DNA from: Terriglobia bacterium
GTDB lineage: Bacteria > Acidobacteriota > Terriglobia > Terriglobales > Acidobacteriaceae
Assembly: GCA_020073215.1 (NCBI GenBank)
Contig: JAIQFO010000007.1
Coordinates: forward strand, 1-64,000
Length of the DNA: 64,000 nucleotides
Direction: 5' to 3'
Position 1 is the first letter of the stretch. Each line of letters opens with the position of its first letter. The notes under the pieces were generated by a model. That model had not been told where the DNA came from. It saw nothing but the letters and a program-made list of their open reading frames with translations, and searched no databases. The translations under genes were made by a program, and so were the position numbers. Below, piece by piece: positions 27,501-36,113 of this stretch.

Positions 27501-28203
27501 TTCGCTCACCTACGATATCCCCGGCAAGAAGGGCTACGCGCAGACCCTGGAAGGTTGGGAACTCAACTCGATCATCACCTTGCAAAGTCCGCAACACTGG
27601 GGAGCGATGGATGAGGGAACCGATGCTGCCGGCATCGGTCCGTTGCCGGTCAGTCCTCCGGCGAACAGCCCCATCCGGTGGAATTTCTTTGGGAAGCCTG
27701 GCGACTTCAAGTCGAACTCGACAGGAATTCCATTCTTCCCCGGAAATAATGCCCCATCCATGCCGACGAGTAACGCAGCCTGCAACGCAAAAGCTCTCGC
27801 ACTGGATGGAGGATCCCCGGGTGCGGCAACCGAATCATTGGCCTTTTACGGCTGCTACGCCCAAGGCAACTCCATCATGATTCCCCCAGCACTGGGGACC
27901 TTCGGCACCATGGGCCGCAACATTTTCCCGGATACCGGTTTCAAGAACGTGGATTTCTCGCTGGCTAAGAACTGGCATTTTGGCGAGCGCTTCCGCGCCC
28001 AGTTCCGGGCTGAGTTCTTCAACATTTTCAACCATCCCAACCTCGCAAATCCTTATGGCGGCCAGAATGGTTTCGGCTTCAATGATCCTTCCGTGGGTGG
28101 CTTCGGATGCGGGTGTGCCACTCCCGATATCGCCGCAGCGAACCCGGCGGTGGGCTCGGGAGGTCCGCGGTCGGTTCAACTTGGCCTGAAGCTTACGTTC
28201 TGA
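24565..28203 (+). CDS. TonB-dependent receptor with carboxypeptidase-regulatory-like domain
   Basis: A 1212-residue outer-membrane protein. A signal peptide (about 1-28, ending MFSQ) is followed by an Ig-like CarboxypepD_reg domain (about 30-110: GRILGSVTDQSGADVAGA, YVVTQLQPGVYKVRAEAKGF), a plug domain (about 125-260: NDLPLNGRNYENLLQL) and a long beta-barrel ending in KLTF with a terminal Phe. This Oar-like architecture is very abundant in Acidobacteria and is thought to import oligomeric organic substrates. The ATG at 24565 follows GGAGG. The promoter carries a palindrome probably bound by the adjacent GntR regulator, tying uptake to the dehydrogenase genes. Confidence 0.92.
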   Translation: MHAPPNGIRVLGIVCLVLALSFPMFSQTTSGRILGSVTDQSGADVAGAAVVVTDVQRGTTRAVATDDSGNYVVTQLQPGVYKVRAEAKGFKTVERPNIVVEVAQDVHVDISLPTGQVSETVVVTDEVPLVNTTSSTLGGTLSNAEINDLPLNGRNYENLLQLRPGVERYPGGGFSTTSTNGLRAEDNAYFVEGLFNSEPYSGQAIINGAGIAGDSATILPIDAIQEFNVEELAPAEFGWKPGAVVNVGLKSGTNQIHGTAFAFGRDGVMDARNFFNTVPNTKLARALEQYGGSVGGPIVKDKAFFFGAYEGQIYNVGNSFGGVTSPSMVNMTPASPNCLYLTPATGLLTHDCQNSIPDVIADLTSPAAVAAGVTVSPASLNIAGCALSGGTVTCNGTGFPLNNTQSINIPNGFSNDVTVYNAVGKVDFNVNQNNRISGMYFFGNNSGTVEDFPEYQSKWRSKIHTRAQVVGGSWTWNPSPRWVNEARLGYNRLYQPTLPGDLNTPASSYLLDTGVSGPFTGGLPRIGFGGYFFPGLGGFKWPKFQGPDSITQFIDHVSYTAGSNSMKFGGELHRQDVRNASYGNARGSITFLGSVLDGANSTPLEDFFAGLPFKSTLEVGNPTLQLHNWAYSLFFQDDWRATKNVTVNFGVRYEFSGVPQEAHNLLGNFDPNVGLVQVNTGANKISSLYKPDHKNFAPRFGFAWDTNGKGTTVIRGGAGLVYETVNWQSFIAFNNAFGPGSVPTAGIVPGGTITTGNVTTKNFLNFANPGTTWDNTPVNNATIDCNASPCPIMSVDRNLTTPRVWNWTLSLQHAFTPNLTLEMAYVGNHGGKLTGIRDINQPPVGSGWPAANIATCNANLVLNPTPGGPPVYDVNNTLNNGAPCQVAAEVGPFTQFPYLSNIFQMGNVYRSNYNGLQTTLNARNFHGLSMVAGYTYSHALDNVGANWDFGYGSGLPQNAYNPGAEYANSDFDVRHRFTLSLTYDIPGKKGYAQTLEGWELNSIITLQSPQHWGAMDEGTDAAGIGPLPVSPPANSPIRWNFFGKPGDFKSNSTGIPFFPGNNAPSMPTSNAACNAKALALDGGSPGAATESLAFYGCYAQGNSIMIPPALGTFGTMGRNIFPDTGFKNVDFSLAKNWHFGERFRAQFRAEFFNIFNHPNLANPYGGQNGFGFNDPSVGGFGCGCATPDIAAANPAVGSGGPRSVQLGLKLTF

Positions 28204-28232
28204 TCGCAGGGGACTCAAGTAACACCGGATCC

Positions 28233-28333
28233 GTGTAGCGCCGGCATCTCGCCGGCTGTCTCGAGAGCGTCTCGCCCTCGTCGCGGCGGGCGAGGACGCC
28301 CGCCGGACAGCCGCCGGGACGGCGGCGCTACAC
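28233..28333. repeat. 100-bp double-armed hairpin repeat
   Basis: Outer arms start GTGTAGCGCCGGCATC and end with the near-complement GCGGCGCTACAC. Inner parts hold GCGTCTCGCCC and GGGCGAGGACGC. It shares the GTGTAGC/GCTACAC edge with family B. It fills most of the gap between the receptor gene and the hydrolase gene. Confidence 0.8.
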
Positions 28334-28349
28334 CCAGTGGGGAGACCCC

Positions 28350-28397
28350 ATGAATAACACGGTTACGGCGCTTGCATCAAAACCCGAAAGGAATTGA
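28350..28397 (+). CDS. Possible 15-codon leader peptide
   Basis: The ATG at 28350 follows GGGGAG with good spacing and encodes MNNTVTALASKPERN. Its TGA at 28395-28397 lies directly before the hydrolase GTG start at 28403. It could couple or regulate translation of that gene. It is too short to judge by composition, so this is tentative. Confidence 0.25.
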   Translation: MNNTVTALASKPERN

Positions 28398-28402
28398 ATT
28401 CA

Positions 28403-29662
28403 GTGTCCACATCATTAAGCGGTCGTCACCGCTCCTCGAGCTTCGTATGGTCATTGGCCATTTCCCTCGCGCTCATTTTCTCGCTGAGTATCGCTTGTCT
28501 CGCGCAGCAGCGTGCCGAGCGCACCATCGACGAGATCAAGACCGAAGCCGTCCACCGCGCCGAAGTGGGACAGTATCCGCTTATCGGGCTCGACCCCACC
28601 GACGTGAAGGAAGCCTTCAAGTCCATCCATACTCGCGACAAAGACGCGTGGGCCGCGGGCTTTATGGGAGTGGCCGATGGCTACATGAATGAAGCCAAGT
28701 CTCTGGAGAAGACCGACACGGCGAAAGCAAACGCCGACTACATCCGCGCCTGGCGGATCTATTCCTTTGGACGCTGGCCCATCCCCGCTTCTCCCGGCAA
28801 GCAACGCTCGTATGAAAAAGCCATCGAGGCTTTCCTGGCCCACGCCCGCTTCTGGGATCCACCGCTCGAGATCGTGAAAATTCCTTTCGAAGAAAAAGAA
28901 ATCATCGGCTACCTCCGCCTGCCGAAAAATGCGACCGGGCCCGTGCCGCTGGTGCTGGCCGTGAATGGACTGGACAGCCGCAAGGAAGATTTGGCGGAGA
29001 GCTTCAGCGCGATCCTGCCGTTCGGTGTCGGATATCTGGCTGTCGATGGTCCGGGCACCGGGCAGAATCCGATCAAGGTCAGTGAAAATGCGGAGCGCAT
29101 GCTCTCGCGCGTGCTCGACTACATTGCTACGCGGCCCGAGATCGACAAGAACCGCGTGGCCATACACGGCGTGAGTTGGGGTGCCTATTGGGCCACGAAG
29201 ATGGCCATCGTGGAGCGTGCCCGCCTGCGGGGAGCGAGCGCCCAGTCACCGCCCACCGATAAGTTCTTTCAGAAAGAGTTCCTGATGAATTCCCTGATCG
29301 GTAACCGCGAATATCTCTTCGATCAGGTTCCGGCGCTGATGGCCATTTTCGACAACGTCAAAACCGTCGATGAGATGGCGGAAATCTTGCCGAAGATGTC
29401 GCTGGTCAAGCAAGGGCTGCTCGGCAAGCCTATGGCGCCCATGCTCATTCTTGCCGGAGTGCTCGATACCCAGGTACCGATCGATGACATTTACCTGCTC
29501 CTCGACAAAGGCGACGTGCCGAAGACTGCCTGGATCAATCCGCAAGGCGGGCACCTCGGCCGGCAGGTTGGAGTCTGGCCCGATCCGCGCATCTTCAAAG
29601 AGGTAATCATTCCGTGGCTGGTGCGCACGCTGGAATCTGAATCCGCGAAAGAGAGTCATTAA
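28403..29662 (+). CDS. Secreted alpha/beta hydrolase (FrsA/DHPON-hydrolase-like)
   Basis: A 419-residue protein with an N-terminal hydrophobic signal (about 15-35, ending LAQQ), a helical cap region, and an alpha/beta-hydrolase domain from about 155. The nucleophile is Ser258 in GVSWG, the likely acid is Asp near 354 (GVLDTQVP), and the likely His is near 381 (GGHLG). Such cap-domain hydrolases cleave C-C or ester bonds in ketones and amides. The GTG at 28403 is preferred over the TTG at 28394 because AAGGA lies at a workable distance. It lies between the TonB receptor and the dicarboxylate symporter, suggesting processing of an imported substrate. Confidence 0.8.
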   Translation: MSTSLSGRHRSSSFVWSLAISLALIFSLSIACLAQQRAERTIDEIKTEAVHRAEVGQYPLIGLDPTDVKEAFKSIHTRDKDAWAAGFMGVADGYMNEAKSLEKTDTAKANADYIRAWRIYSFGRWPIPASPGKQRSYEKAIEAFLAHARFWDPPLEIVKIPFEEKEIIGYLRLPKNATGPVPLVLAVNGLDSRKEDLAESFSAILPFGVGYLAVDGPGTGQNPIKVSENAERMLSRVLDYIATRPEIDKNRVAIHGVSWGAYWATKMAIVERARLRGASAQSPPTDKFFQKEFLMNSLIGNREYLFDQVPALMAIFDNVKTVDEMAEILPKMSLVKQGLLGKPMAPMLILAGVLDTQVPIDDIYLLLDKGDVPKTAWINPQGGHLGRQVGVWPDPRIFKEVIIPWLVRTLESESAKESH

Positions 29663-29726
29663 CATTCCATTCCCCTTCCAACACCTACGACCTTAACAAC
29701 TGAGAATTAAGGACAGACGACCAACG

Positions 29727-31049
29727 ATGGCGAATCTTCCAGTCCCGCAGGCGGGTCCTGCGAATGCCGCGCGGGCATCCAGAAAGCCACCCTTCTACCG
29801 CGTCCTCTGGGTACAAGTGCTGGTGGCGATGGCCCTGGCTATCGTGCTGGGCTACGTGGACCCGGCTCGCGCGGTGGCCATGAAGCCGCTGGGCGACGCT
29901 TTCATCCGCGTGATCACGATGATCATCACCCTGATCATCTTCTGCACCGTGGTCACCGGAATTGCCGGCATGGAGAACCTGAAGAAAGTCGGCCGCGTCG
30001 GCGGCATGGCGCTCATTTATTTCGAAATCGTTTCCACCATTGCCCTCCTGATCGGACTCGTGGTGGGCAACGTCGTGCGCCCGGGCGCCGGCTTCAACGT
30101 AAACGTGGCCACCCTGGACGCCCGGTCGGTCGCCGATTATGCCGGCCAGGCCAAGGCGCAGAGCGTCACCGAATTTCTGATGCACATCATCCCGACAACG
30201 GTGGTGGACGCCTTCGCCAAGGGAGATATCCTCGAAACAGTGTTCGTGGCCTTGCTGTTCGGCTTTGCGCTGTCGGCCGCTGGAGCCCGAGCCAAACCGC
30301 TGGTCGAACTCATCGACTCCCTGGCTTATGTCGTATTCCGAGTGGTGAATATTCTGATGAAATTCGCGCCGGTTGGAGCTTTCGGCGCGATGGCGTACAC
30401 GGTCGGTAAGTTCGGCCTGGCTTCTCTGGATCCGCTCGCCAAACTCATCGGAACGTTCTGGGTCACGTCGGTGCTTTTTGTCGTGATCATACTCGGCGCC
30501 ATCGCCTGGGCCGCCAGCTTTAACATCTTTCGCTTCCTGGCCTACATCAAGGAAGAAATTCTGCTGGTGTTGGCCGTGAGTTCGTCGGAGATCGCCATCC
30601 CGACTTTGATGGCTAAGTTGGAGAAGCTTGGTTGCTCCAAGTCTCTGGTTGGACTGGTGGTCCCGACCGGATTCACCTTCAATACGGATGGCAGCAGCCT
30701 TTACATGACCATCGCCGCTTTATTCGTGGCCCAGGCCACCAATACCCATTTGACTCTGACCCAGCAACTCACCATTTTCGCCGTAGCGGTTCTAACTTCG
30801 AAGGGCGCCAGCGGAGTGCAGGGCGCATCTTTCATCGCGCTCGTGGGCACACTTTCCGTGGTCCCAACCATTCCCGTGGCCGGCATGGCTTTGATTCTGG
30901 GGATTGACCGTTTCCTCAGCATGTTCCGAGCCACGGTCAACGTGGTTGGAAACGGGGTAGCAACGCTGGTCCTGGCGCGCTGGGAAGGGGAATTGGATCG
31001 CGAAACCCTGCGGCAGCGGCTTAGCCCGACCGGTGTAGCAGTTAGCTGA
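29727..31049 (+). CDS. Dicarboxylate/amino-acid:cation symporter (DctA/GltP family)
   Basis: A 440-residue inner-membrane carrier of the DAACS family. It shows the N-terminal scaffold helices ([18 protein letters not shown]), the first re-entrant hairpin serine-rich motif [18 protein letters not shown], and the substrate/sodium motif [19 protein letters not shown], comparable to NxDGTxLY in DctA. It imports C4-dicarboxylates, glutamate/aspartate or similar acids with H+ or Na+. It lies downstream of the hydrolase on the same strand, at a 64-bp gap, and may deliver the substrate processed by the divergent dehydrogenase cluster. Confidence 0.9.
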   Translation: MANLPVPQAGPANAARASRKPPFYRVLWVQVLVAMALAIVLGYVDPARAVAMKPLGDAFIRVITMIITLIIFCTVVTGIAGMENLKKVGRVGGMALIYFEIVSTIALLIGLVVGNVVRPGAGFNVNVATLDARSVADYAGQAKAQSVTEFLMHIIPTTVVDAFAKGDILETVFVALLFGFALSAAGARAKPLVELIDSLAYVVFRVVNILMKFAPVGAFGAMAYTVGKFGLASLDPLAKLIGTFWVTSVLFVVIILGAIAWAASFNIFRFLAYIKEEILLVLAVSSSEIAIPTLMAKLEKLGCSKSLVGLVVPTGFTFNTDGSSLYMTIAALFVAQATNTHLTLTQQLTIFAVAVLTSKGASGVQGASFIALVGTLSVVPTIPVAGMALILGIDRFLSMFRATVNVVGNGVATLVLARWEGELDRETLRQRLSPTGVAVS

Positions 31050-31168
31050 AAGCCTCTTCTTTGTTACAGCCGTTGATTTGAGATTGTCGCTTCATCGTAT
31101 AAGAAACATCCTCTGATGGCCTTCTGCCGGCCTGCGGCGTCGATTACACTCAGCATGTCGAGGAGAGC

Positions 31169-31603
31169 ATGCAAGCTGCAATTGGGAAGGAACCGTCACG
31201 TTCGGTGCTGGCTCCCGTGCGGTCGGTATTTCGGGCGGTAGTGGTGACGGTTGTGCCCGATGCAAAACAAATGGACGAACCCAGTTGGCTTACGTTGGAA
31301 GCGCAGGTAGAAGATCTTCTCGAGCTTCGACCACCGGGTTTGCGAAGACAGTTGCAACTCTTTCTGCTCGCGATCGAGTGGCTGCCGGTCGTGCGCTACG
31401 GCCAAACTTTCACACGGTTGGTAGACGAGCAACGCAGCCGAGTCCTCCTTTACTTGCAGGATCACCGGGTAGAACGTATCCGCTGCGGATTCTGGGGGCT
31501 GCGTACGCTCGCATTCTTCGGGTATTACGGACGACCGGAAGGCACGCGCGCTATCGACTATGCGCCCGATCCGCGCGGTTGGGAGGCGATCGAATCAAGA
31601 TGA
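31169..31603 (+). CDS. Small subunit of GMC dehydrogenase (gluconate 2-dehydrogenase subunit 3-like)
   Basis: A 144-residue protein without a clear Tat signal. Its C-terminal GFWGLRTLAFFGYYGRPEG resembles the conserved end of the small subunits that accompany membrane or periplasmic GMC flavoprotein dehydrogenases. The ATG at 31169 has GAGGAG upstream. Its TGA overlaps the ATG of the GMC gene by ATGA, so the two are translationally coupled and probably form a complex. Function: a chaperone or structural partner for the flavoprotein (family knowledge; the call is by resemblance). Confidence 0.65.
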   Translation: MQAAIGKEPSRSVLAPVRSVFRAVVVTVVPDAKQMDEPSWLTLEAQVEDLLELRPPGLRRQLQLFLLAIEWLPVVRYGQTFTRLVDEQRSRVLLYLQDHRVERIRCGFWGLRTLAFFGYYGRPEGTRAIDYAPDPRGWEAIESR

Positions 31604-33105
31604 AGCGCCGCAGCTATGACATCGTGATCGTCGGCTCCGGCGCGGGCGGAGGAACGGTGGCTCAGGAATTGTCGCCACTGTGCCGCGACGGGGTCCGCGT
31701 CGTCGTCCTCGAGAAGGGGCCGAAACTCCGCGATGAGGAATTTACGGGACGCGAAGTGGAGATGGCCAAGGCGCTCTACGAGGATGGCGGGGGCTTCCTC
31801 ACTGCCGAGCAAACCATGACGCTGGCCTTCGGAAGCGCCTATGGCGGATCGACGGTCGTGTATACGGGCACATCGCTGCTGCCCCCGGAGCGAGTCCTGC
31901 GGCGCTGGAACGTGCCGGGGCTCACCTTTTCAGATGTGGAACAGCGCGCGCGAAAGTATGTGGCGGAGAATAACGTCCATCTGCTGGAGGAGTCGCTGCT
32001 CAACCAGAACAACCGGTTGTTCGTCGAGGGATGCCGGCGGCTTGGCTATCGCGTGCAGCAGTTTCCCGTGAACCTGAAAGGGTGCCGAGGCTCGAGCCTC
32101 TGTAATCTGGGTTGTCCGAATCAGGCGAAACAGGGCACGCATCGGGTCCAGTTGCCGCGCGCGGAGCGTAACGGAGTGGAGGTGGTGACACGCTGCGAGG
32201 TGCAGCGGATCGCAAACAGAAAGATCTCCGCCCGGGTCGGTAACAAAGCGGAAGGCAGTAAGGGCGAACCCTCGACATGGGAAGCAGGCGATTACCAGAT
32301 CGATGCCAAAGTCGTAGTTGTTTGTGCGGGAGCGGTGAATTCTCCGGCGCTGCTGCTGCGGTCTGGACTTGGCCAAAGCCTGCCGCGATTGGGACGCGGA
32401 TTCACCTGTCATCCTGCATTCATCATGGTTGCCGAACACAGCCGGCCGATCACCAACGCAGTCGGTCACCCGAAAAGCTTCTACCTCGACCAGTTCGCCG
32501 AGAGCGATCACTTCCTGCTCGAGACCTGTATGTACTTCCCGTTCGTCACTGCCAAGGCGATGGTTGGGTTCGGTGAGGAACACAGTCGCTTCATGCGCGC
32601 CTTTCCGCGGCTGCAGATGATCCTGGTGCTGGCGTGTGACGAAGTGGATGACCACAATCGCGTGACCGTAGATGGCGATGGGCGCCCGGTGGTTCACTAC
32701 CGCTTCACGCCGGAGGTGATTCACGGCCTGGTGCAGGGCGCAATCACGTCGGCGAGGATCTCTTTCGCGGCGGGGGCGGTGCGGGCGCATGTGCCAGTTG
32801 CGCACTCTCCGACGATTGAAAGCGCGGACCGAGAACGCCTTGACCAGATTGCGGAAAACGCGGAGTTCAAACTCGGGAAGCTTTCGATCTCTGCAGCACA
32901 CTTGCAGGGAGGTTGCGCGATGGGGAGCGGTCCCGAGGATTCGGTGACCGATTCCCATGGCCGTGTGCACGGAATTCCGTGGCTGTATGTGGCCGATTCG
33001 AGCCTGTTTCCGAATTCGCTGGAAATCAATCCTTACTTGACCATCATGGCCCTGGCTGACCGCGCGGCGGAAACCATCCGCCAGGATGCGACGGCGCTGC
33101 TATGA
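31600..33105 (+). CDS. GMC-family FAD oxidoreductase
   Basis: A 501-residue flavoprotein. The FAD dinucleotide motif is DIVIVGSGAGGGTVAQEL at the N-terminus. A Cys motif CNLGCPNQAKQ lies near residue 170, and the C-terminal GMC segment runs from SAAHLQGGCAMG to WLYVADSSLFPNSLEINPYLTIMALAD, with the likely active-site His in SAAHLQGG. It oxidises an alcohol or polyol to an aldehyde or ketone; the substrate is unknown. The ATG at 31600 begins the Rossmann fold; an open frame upstream is a shadow of the small-subunit gene. It overlaps both neighbours by ATGA. Confidence 0.88.
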   Translation: MKRRSYDIVIVGSGAGGGTVAQELSPLCRDGVRVVVLEKGPKLRDEEFTGREVEMAKALYEDGGGFLTAEQTMTLAFGSAYGGSTVVYTGTSLLPPERVLRRWNVPGLTFSDVEQRARKYVAENNVHLLEESLLNQNNRLFVEGCRRLGYRVQQFPVNLKGCRGSSLCNLGCPNQAKQGTHRVQLPRAERNGVEVVTRCEVQRIANRKISARVGNKAEGSKGEPSTWEAGDYQIDAKVVVVCAGAVNSPALLLRSGLGQSLPRLGRGFTCHPAFIMVAEHSRPITNAVGHPKSFYLDQFAESDHFLLETCMYFPFVTAKAMVGFGEEHSRFMRAFPRLQMILVLACDEVDDHNRVTVDGDGRPVVHYRFTPEVIHGLVQGAITSARISFAAGAVRAHVPVAHSPTIESADRERLDQIAENAEFKLGKLSISAAHLQGGCAMGSGPEDSVTDSHGRVHGIPWLYVADSSLFPNSLEINPYLTIMALADRAAETIRQDATALL

Positions 33106-34820
33106 GCAAGATGACGGGCGGGGACATCGTCGTGCGCGCACTGGAAGATGAAGGCGTCGGTTTTGCTTTCGGTATTCCAGGCACGCACAACATCGAGCTC
33201 TACGATTCACTCGCCCGTTCCCGCAGCGTGCGCCCAGTCCTTGTCACCGACGAGCAGAGCGCTTCTTTCATGGCCGATGGTGTGGCGCGTGCTTCCGGGC
33301 AGCTCGCGGTAGTGAATGTAGTTCCCGGAGCAGGGCTGACGCACGCGCTCTCGGGGATTGCCGAAGCTTATCTCGACGGAATCCCCATGCTTGTGCTCGC
33401 CTGCGGGATTCGACGCGATACGGGACGGGCGTTCCAACTCCACGACGTTGACCAACTCGCCATTGCGCGGCCCGTGACCAAGGCCCAGTTACGCGCGGAA
33501 CAAGGGTCGGAAATCTACACGACCGTCCGCCGCGCTTGCCAAATCGCGCGCCGCGCCCCGGCCGGGCCGGTCGTGGTCGAGATTCCCGCGGAGCACTACC
33601 TCTTCCGTCATGACGCGGATTTGCGGGCTCCCGATTCACAGCCGGCCGTGCCAGCAGGCCAAGGGGAACTTGTCTCGCGGGCTCAGCAATGGATCGAAGC
33701 CAGCCGCCGGCCTCTCCTTTATCTCGGGCTCGGGGCCATCGAGGCCGGCGCCGGCCTGGTCGCTTTGGCCGAGCGATTGAATGCTCCGGTGGCTACGACC
33801 ATCTCAGGTAAAAGCGTTTTTGACGAAACGCATCCGCTTTGGTTGTGGTGCGGCTTTGGCGCTGCCGCGCCTTCGTTCGTGCGCAAGATCGCAGCGTCTT
33901 GCGATCTCACGTTGGCAATCGGTTGCCGCTTCTCTGAGGTTGGCACGGGAAGCTATGGCATGACGCCGCCGGGCAAACTGATTCATGTGGATGTAGACCC
34001 TTCCGTGATGGGAAAGAACTACCCCGCGGATCTGCCCGTAGTTTCGGATGCCGCAAGTTTTGTTGCCTCCCTGCTTCCTCATCTAAAGGCGCGCGCAGTG
34101 GATGAATCCTTGCGCCGCGACATAGGTTCCGGCCATGAAGAGGTCAGGCAAGGATGGACGACGCCGGATAATTCTGAAGCGGTGTATCCACCTCATCTTA
34201 TGGCGACCGTTCAACGGCTGGTTGGGAACGACGCAATCTATACCACCGACAGCGGAAATGGAACATTCCTGGCCATGGAGTGCTTACGGTTGCCGCATCC
34301 GCGTTCGTTTCTGGCGCCGGTTGACTATTCGTGTATGGGGTACGCCGTGCCTGCCGCAATTGGAGCTGGACTCGCCTGTCCGGATCGCCCCGTGATTTGC
34401 CTGGCGGGCGATGGTGCGTTCTTGATGACCGGTCTGGAACTGCTCACCGCGCGACAGCTAGGTCTGCCTGTAATCGTGTTGGTCCTGCGCGACCGCGAGT
34501 TAGCGCAGATTGCTCAGTTTCAGCAAATTGCGCTGGGCGAGAAGACCTGCAGTGACCTTCCTGACTATGACTTAGCCTCCATTTGCCGGGGTGTCGGTGT
34601 CGAGTACCTCGCATTGCGTCGCAACTCCGATGCGGAGGCGATTCTCAAACAGGCGCTTACTCTCACTGGGTCCGGTCGTCCGGTGGTCGTCGAGGTCACA
34701 ATCGACTATTCACAAAAGACTTACTTCACACGCGGTGTGGTGCGGACAACTCTGGGCCGGTTGCCTTGGCCTGATCGTCTACGTTTCGTGTTGCGCACTT
34801 TAGGACGAAAGCTGGGGTAG
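33102..34820 (+). CDS. TPP-dependent enzyme, acetolactate synthase/benzoylformate decarboxylase-like
   Basis: A 572-residue three-domain TPP enzyme. The N-terminal Pyr domain has the cofactor-activating Glu in VTDEQSASFMADG, a central TPP-M domain lies around 190-330, and the PP domain has the Mg motif GDGAFLMTGLELL. In the usual GDG-x(24-27)-NN motif the asparagines are replaced by LRDRELAQI, with Arg-Asp in their place. This is seen in some uncharacterised ALS-like proteins (recollection). It could decarboxylate or ligate a 2-oxoacid derived from the GMC product. It is coupled to the GMC gene by an ATGA overlap. No ALS small subunit is nearby. Confidence 0.82.
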   Translation: MSKMTGGDIVVRALEDEGVGFAFGIPGTHNIELYDSLARSRSVRPVLVTDEQSASFMADGVARASGQLAVVNVVPGAGLTHALSGIAEAYLDGIPMLVLACGIRRDTGRAFQLHDVDQLAIARPVTKAQLRAEQGSEIYTTVRRACQIARRAPAGPVVVEIPAEHYLFRHDADLRAPDSQPAVPAGQGELVSRAQQWIEASRRPLLYLGLGAIEAGAGLVALAERLNAPVATTISGKSVFDETHPLWLWCGFGAAAPSFVRKIAASCDLTLAIGCRFSEVGTGSYGMTPPGKLIHVDVDPSVMGKNYPADLPVVSDAASFVASLLPHLKARAVDESLRRDIGSGHEEVRQGWTTPDNSEAVYPPHLMATVQRLVGNDAIYTTDSGNGTFLAMECLRLPHPRSFLAPVDYSCMGYAVPAAIGAGLACPDRPVICLAGDGAFLMTGLELLTARQLGLPVIVLVLRDRELAQIAQFQQIALGEKTCSDLPDYDLASICRGVGVEYLALRRNSDAEAILKQALTLTGSGRPVVVEVTIDYSQKTYFTRGVVRTTLGRLPWPDRLRFVLRTLGRKLG

Positions 34821-34859
34821 GGCCTAAGAAATGCCGGCACGGTGCGCGGTTGTAGCAAT

Positions 34860-36113
34860 TTACGGGATCCTTTGCATGAGGTGCCAGCACTCCCGGGTGA
34901 TCATCCAGTCTTCCTGTGCGTGAATCACCAGGACGCGGACGGTCGAATCCCGCGCGGAGATATCCATGTCGTTGTCCAAGGGCGATTGTGCGTTCTTTCC
35001 CGGGTCGAGCCGCAAACCCAGGAACGCGAAATTGTCACAGACGGCGGCGCGCACTTCGGGTGAGTTTTCGCCGACTCCGGCGGTGAATATGAGAGCATCC
35101 ACTCCGCCCAACACGGCAATCATGGCGCCGATTCCCTTTCGCAGACGATGCACATACATATCGAACGCCAGTTGAGCGCGCGCCATGATTGATGGTTCCG
35201 CGGCATTCTTGGTAGCGGCAAGGATCCGCCGCATGTCGCTGGAAATTCCCGATACGCCGAGTAAACCTGATTTCTGATTCAGGACCTCGTCAAGCTGCTC
35301 GCCAGAGAATTGTCTTTGTCGCATCAGATACGTGAGGATGCCAGGGTCCACCGAGCCCGAGCGGGTGCCCATCATCAGACCCTCGAGCGGGGTAAAACCC
35401 ATGGTCGTATCCACGCTTTGACCTTCGCGAATCGCCGCCAACGAGCAGCCGTTGCCGAGGTGGCAGGTCACGAGTTTCAGGGAATTCAAGTCCTTACCCA
35501 GCAGATGTGCGGCACACTGAGCGCAATATTGATGATTGATCCCGTGGAATCCGTAGCGGCGAATTCCCTGCTCGAACCACTCATGAGGGCCAGGGTAGGT
35601 GGCCGCCGATAACGGCATCGTGCGGTGAAAGCCGGTATCGAAGACCGCGACCTGCGGCACCGGGCCTAACAGCTTAGCGACAATCTCCATGCCTTCCAGC
35701 TCGGCCTGATTGTGGAGGGGCGCAAACACGGAAACCCCTTCGATCGCGTGCTTGACCTCTGTGGTGACCATCGCTGGCTCGAAATGTTGCGGCCCGCCGT
35801 GGACCACCCGGTGTCCGACAACATTGATTTCGGAAGGGCCGGAAACCGCTTGCGTCTCTCCGCTCCACAAGTTTTGGAGCAACCTCTCGATGTCTTCCCG
35901 GCGAGAGCCGCCCGAGGTTACGTGCTTTCGGGAAACTCCGCGGGAAGTCTTGATCGAGTATTGCGCCTGGCCATTGTTATTGTCATTGTCATTCGCCCAC
36001 TCGATCTTCCCTTCCCAAACCGAACGCGGTGGATCGTCCGGGAGCGCATCTCCAATTTCGTAGAGACAGCTTTTCTGGCTGCTGGAACCGGAGTTGAGAA
36101 CGAGCACGTTCAT
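34860..36113 (-). CDS. ackA: Acetate kinase
   Basis: A 417-residue ASKHA-fold kinase that converts acetyl phosphate and ADP to acetate and ATP. Motifs include the N-terminal VLVLNSGSSSQK, VFDTGFHRTMP, YGFHGINHQYCA, TCHLGNGCSLAAIREGQSVDTTMGFTPLEGLMMGTR and VFTAGVGENSP-type sequence near the C-terminus (IFTAGVGENSPEVR). Its ATG overlaps the phosphoketolase stop by one base (TGATG), so they are cotranslated. Near residue 45 there is an Asn/Asp-rich run (NDNDNNNG) encoded by a hexanucleotide repeat at 35973-35993, unusual for this family. The frame before the ATG starts with GTG but is less likely. Confidence 0.95.
   Translation of the reverse strand: MNVLVLNSGSSSQKSCLYEIGDALPDDPPRSVWEGKIEWANDNDNNNGQAQYSIKTSRGVSRKHVTSGGSRREDIERLLQNLWSGETQAVSGPSEINVVGHRVVHGGPQHFEPAMVTTEVKHAIEGVSVFAPLHNQAELEGMEIVAKLLGPVPQVAVFDTGFHRTMPLSAATYPGPHEWFEQGIRRYGFHGINHQYCAQCAAHLLGKDLNSLKLVTCHLGNGCSLAAIREGQSVDTTMGFTPLEGLMMGTRSGSVDPGILTYLMRQRQFSGEQLDEVLNQKSGLLGVSGISSDMRRILAATKNAAEPSIMARAQLAFDMYVHRLRKGIGAMIAVLGGVDALIFTAGVGENSPEVRAAVCDNFAFLGLRLDPGKNAQSPLDNDMDISARDSTVRVLVIHAQEDWMITRECWHLMQRIP
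35973..35993 (-). repeat. Hexanucleotide microsatellite within ackA
   Basis: The coding strand reads roughly AATGAC-AATGAC-AATAAC-AAT, encoding the NDNDNNN run. The unit length is a multiple of three, so expansion would keep the frame. Confidence 0.6.

Noticed and set aside
31930-32970. 346-codon minus-strand ORF opposite the GMC gene
   Set aside because: No domain or start signal; mirrors a conserved flavoprotein gene.
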